Source: an uncultured Clostridia bacterium (GTDB taxonomy: Bacteria > Bacillota > Clostridia > Oscillospirales > Ruminococcaceae). From it: a stretch of 8,251 nt of DNA. The stretch covers positions 1 to 8,251 of the forward strand of contig CANQKG010000053.1 in the NCBI GenBank assembly GCA_947624425.1, in the 5' to 3' direction. A program made the translations under genes and the position numbers. The notes under the pieces were generated by a model. That model made no database searches and had not been told where the DNA came from. It saw only the letters and a program-made list of their open reading frames with translations. Below, piece by piece: positions 6,390-8,251 of the stretch (position 1 is the first letter of the stretch; each line of letters starts with the position of its first letter).

Positions 6390-7880
6390 ATGAAAAACAG
6401 AAAAATCGTGTTGATCATGACAGATTCCCAGCGGTGGGATTTTGTCAGCTGCTACCGGAACACCGGGCTGAAAACACCCCAGATCGACCGGATCGCCGAG
6501 GAGGGGGTGCGGTTTGACCGCGCCTATACCACTCAGCCGGTCTGCCAGCCCGCCCGCGCGGCGATCTTCACCGGGCAGTATCCGCACGGCTGCGGAAGCT
6601 GGACCAATTCGATGGGTATGTCGGACAATGTCCACACCATCGGCGAAAGACTGCAGGACGAGGGGGTACATACCGCCTATATCGGCAAATGGCACCTGGA
6701 CGGCGGCGACTACTTCGGACTGGGCGTCTGCCCCAAGGGGTGGGACCCCGATTACTGGTATGATATGAAGGACTACCTCGATGAACTGACCGAGGACGAG
6801 CGGCGGCTCTCCCGGAAGGCGATTCACATGAAAACGCACGATTTCACCGCCGAGGACACCTTCGGTCACCGCTGTTCCAACCGTGCGATCGACTTTTTGG
6901 AGAAGCACCATGACGAGGACTTCTTCCTCACCGTGTCCTACGATGAGCCGCACGGACCCTTTATCTGCCCGCCGCCCTATCCCACCATGTATGAGGATTT
7001 CGAGTTTCCGGTTTCCGAGAATGTGTTTGATACCCTCGAAAATAAGCCCTCCTACCAGCGGGTCTGGGCAGGACAGCGGCTGGAGCAGGAGCGCACCGCC
7101 GCCCATAAGATCAAATCGCCCTTCTTCTTCGGGGTCAACTCCTTTGTGGACAGCGAGATCGGCAGGGTGCTGGACGCAATCGAGCAGTACGCGCCGGAGG
7201 CACTGGTGATCTACACCTCCGACCACGGCGATATGCTCGATTCTCACCGCCTGTGGGCAAAAGGTCCCGCCGTTTATGATGAGATCACCCGTATCCCGCT
7301 TTTGATGAAAGGTCCCGGAATCGAGGCGGGCAAGGTGGACAGCCGTCCCGTTTCCCATATCAATCTTGTGCCGACCATTCTGGAGTGCATGGGGGTCGAA
7401 GCGCCGCCGGTGATCGACGGCAAGAGCCTGGTGCCGCAGTTGACCGAGGACAAACGGGTCAATCCCTATGTGCTGATCGAGTTCGGGCGGTACGAGGTGG
7501 ATCATGACGGCTTCGGCGGCTTCCAGCCGATGCGCGCGATCTTCGATGGGAAGTATAAGCTGTCGATCAATCTGCTGTCCGAGGATGAACTGTACGATAT
7601 CGAAGCAGATCCGGGCGAGATGACAAACCGGATCAACGATCCGGCGCTGGCCAAGGTGCGGGATCACCTGCACGATCTTCTGCTGGACGAGATGTACCGT
7701 ACCCGCGACCCGTTCCGCGGCTATTACTGGGCAAACCGCCCCTGGCGGAAGGACGCGCCCACCCCGACCTGGGAGGATCGCGGCTACACCCGCCAGCGGG
7801 AGGAGAGCGAGCGGTACGAACCCCGTCAGCTTGACTATGCCACCGGTATGCCGATGGACGAAGCGGTTCGGAAAAAGTAA
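6390..7880 (+). CDS. Cysteine-type sulfatase (arylsulfatase A-like)
   Basis: This 496-residue protein belongs to the alkaline phosphatase/sulfatase superfamily and is predicted to hydrolyse a sulfate ester. The substrate cannot be read from the sequence. The active-site signature CxPxR is present as CQPARAAIFTG (residues 52-62). C52 would be converted to formylglycine, in an anaerobe most likely by a radical-SAM maturase of the anSME type, which is not in this window. Other expected residues are D12 in IMTDSQRWD, GKWH (99-102), HGPF (188-191), DHGD (278-281, metal binding), H286 and K291 in SHRLWAKG. No signal peptide is seen, so it is probably cytoplasmic, which favours a small, imported substrate over extracellular glycans or mucin. 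AAAGGAGG (6373-6380) lies 9 nt before the ATG. It is probably co-transcribed with thrC. A phosphonate or phosphate ester hydrolase of the same superfamily is an alternative. Confidence 0.9.
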   Translation: MKNRKIVLIMTDSQRWDFVSCYRNTGLKTPQIDRIAEEGVRFDRAYTTQPVCQPARAAIFTGQYPHGCGSWTNSMGMSDNVHTIGERLQDEGVHTAYIGKWHLDGGDYFGLGVCPKGWDPDYWYDMKDYLDELTEDERRLSRKAIHMKTHDFTAEDTFGHRCSNRAIDFLEKHHDEDFFLTVSYDEPHGPFICPPPYPTMYEDFEFPVSENVFDTLENKPSYQRVWAGQRLEQERTAAHKIKSPFFFGVNSFVDSEIGRVLDAIEQYAPEALVIYTSDHGDMLDSHRLWAKGPAVYDEITRIPLLMKGPGIEAGKVDSRPVSHINLVPTILECMGVEAPPVIDGKSLVPQLTEDKRVNPYVLIEFGRYEVDHDGFGGFQPMRAIFDGKYKLSINLLSEDELYDIEADPGEMTNRINDPALAKVRDHLHDLLLDEMYRTRDPFRGYYWANRPWRKDAPTPTWEDRGYTRQREESERYEPRQLDYATGMPMDEAVRKK

Positions 7881-7895
7881 GCAAACCCTTGCTTT

Positions 7896-7942
7896 TCACA
7901 CACAAAAAAGCCTGCCACAGGTGTTCTTTTGATACTGTGTGA
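7896..7942. terminator. Imperfect hairpin, probable terminator, stronger on the - strand
   Basis: An outer 7-bp arm pair (7896-7902 with 7936-7942, TCACACA/TGTGTGA) encloses CAAAA (7903-7907) pairing with TTTTG (7927-7931) and a CCTG-CCA-CAGG tip (7911-7921). Read on the + strand the tip is followed by TGTTCTTTT; read on the - strand it is followed by C and six T. It may end the thrC-sulfatase transcript and also stop transcription coming from the right. The stem is short and imperfect. Confidence 0.45.
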
Positions 7943-8001
7943 TAATTAGAAAACATTGCGCCCTGAACCGCAAGAATCCCACCACCATGCTGACGCATGG
8001 T

Positions 8002-8025
8002 CCCCCTCCCTTTCACAAGGGAGGT
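8002..8025 (+). repeat. 24-bp inverted repeat, left copy
   Basis: This segment, itself a hairpin of the MITE-like element, is the exact reverse complement of 8163-8186. The two copies bracket 137 bp that include a promoter-like sequence and a strong terminator. Confidence 0.85.
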
Positions 8026-8026
8026 C

Positions 8027-8056
8027 TTGACAAGGACGGCGGCTTTGTGGCAAGAT
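8027..8056 (+). promoter_or_regulatory. Possible promoter inside the repeat element
   Basis: A consensus -35 box TTGACA (8027-8032) is followed 18 bp later by CAAGAT (8051-8056), with TTGTGG directly before it as in the rplS and thrC promoters. The -10 box is poor at its first base. If active, it would start an RNA near 8063 that ends at the terminator at 8095-8137, about 75 nt long. This is inference from motif spacing. Confidence 0.35.
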
Positions 8057-8094
8057 TTAGCTTGGTGGGTTTTGACAACAGATATTAGCTTTTG

Positions 8095-8137
8095 AAATAA
8101 TAAAGGAAGGCTTTTTCAGCCTTCCTTTATTATTTTT
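8095..8137. terminator. Strong bidirectional intrinsic terminator
   Basis: A perfect 18-bp stem (8095-8112 with 8118-8135) with a 5-nt loop has a GGAAGGCT/AGCCTTCC core, A-rich 5' flank and T-rich 3' end (TTTTT at 8133-8137). It should work on the + strand and, through the mirrored A/T flanks, to some degree on the - strand. It lies 215 nt beyond the sulfatase stop, so it is either a back-up terminator for that operon, the end of a small RNA, or shared with a convergent gene beyond the window. Confidence 0.85.
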
Positions 8138-8162
8138 CGGTAAAGTCTATTTGGTCGTCAGT

Positions 8163-8186
8163 ACCTCCCTTGTGAAAGGGAGGGGG
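8163..8186 (-). repeat. 24-bp inverted repeat, right copy
   Basis: This is the exact reverse complement of 8002-8025 and forms the same hairpin (8164-8171 with 8176-8183). The sequence on either side does not match the rest of the MITE-like element, so it is either a lone hairpin copy or a remnant. Confidence 0.85.
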
Positions 8187-8251
8187 GCAGGTTATCATAT
8201 GAAGTGCAACACCCTATAAAAAAATAAGGGACAACATAGCTCAAATCATGT

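Larger units (their letters stand above)
7975..8072. repeat. MITE-like palindromic intergenic element (98 bp)
   Basis: The ends AATCCCACCA (7975-7984) and TGGTGGGTTT (8063-8072) form a terminal inverted repeat matching at 9 of 10 positions. Inside are two consecutive hairpins: 7984-7990 with 7995-8001 (ACCATGC/GCATGGT, loop TGAC) and 8005-8012 with 8017-8024 (CCTCCCTT/AAGGGAGG). There is no coding capacity. The layout resembles short hairpin repeats scattered between genes of gut Clostridia, as I recall them; copy number in this genome is unknown. Confidence 0.55.
7881..8251. other. Non-coding 3' region with repeats and terminators
   Basis: This 371-base stretch contains no convincing gene and is richer in A and T than the coding part of the window. 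It holds, in order, an imperfect terminator-like hairpin, a small palindromic element with two internal hairpins, a strong bidirectional terminator, an inverted copy of one hairpin, and an AT-rich tail of about 65 nt to the window edge. The last three complete bases before the final T are part of an ATG at 8248-8250, but too little remains to judge whether a gene starts there. Confidence 0.8.

Noticed and set aside
4843..7673. Long - strand open frames antisense to thrC and the sulfatase (357 and 429 codons)
   Set aside because: Both lie opposite genes with intact catalytic motifs, lack ribosome binding sites and resemble no known protein.
8072..8100. Second TTGACA at 8072-8077 as a promoter
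   Set aside because: At 17 bp spacing the -10 position reads AAATAA, a poor match, and the start would fall inside the terminator stem.

Overview
This window looks like chromosomal DNA from a GC-rich Clostridia-type Firmicute, plausibly a gut anaerobe of the Oscillospiraceae/Ruminococcaceae kind. The reasons are the strong AGGAGG-type ribosome binding sites, the gene block rplS-lepB-rbgA-rnhB-yraN, extended -10 promoters of the TGTGG type, and short hairpin repeats of the kind scattered through gut Clostridia. The taxonomic guess is inference. All six convincing genes are on the + strand.

Layout. Positions 1-269 hold no convincing gene but contain nested inverted repeats. Positions 270-1835 encode a membrane cardiolipin synthase (two HKD motifs). 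A short intergenic region (1836-2037) carries a good sigma-A-type promoter and a folded leader of about 150 nt ahead of rplS (ribosomal protein L19, 2038-2382). An intrinsic terminator (2391-2416) follows rplS. lepB (signal peptidase I, GTG start, 2446-3000), rbgA/ylqF (circularly permuted 50S-assembly GTPase, 3000-3854) and an RNase HII-YraN fusion (3851-4801) come next, overlapping by 1 and 4 nt. A second promoter of the same design as the rplS promoter begins 2 nt after that block and drives thrC (threonine synthase, 4879-6369). A sulfatase gene (6390-7880) follows 20 nt later and is probably co-transcribed with thrC.

The last 371 bases (7881-8251) are non-coding and more AT-rich. They hold an imperfect terminator-like hairpin, a MITE-like palindromic element (7975-8072), an inverted 24-bp copy of one of its hairpins (8163-8186), and a near-perfect bidirectional terminator (8095-8137). 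A promoter-like sequence inside the element could make a small RNA of about 75 nt ending at that terminator.

How the genes fit together: rplS, rbgA and rnhB-yraN are translation and genome housekeeping genes; L19 and RbgA both concern the 50S subunit. lepB and cls act at the membrane. thrC plus sulfatase is an unusual pair with no obvious shared pathway. I see no defence system, phage, CRISPR array or clearly new multigene system. The most distinctive items are the RnhB-YraN fusion with a slippery heptamer at its domain junction, the L19 leader, and the repeat/terminator cluster at the 3' end.
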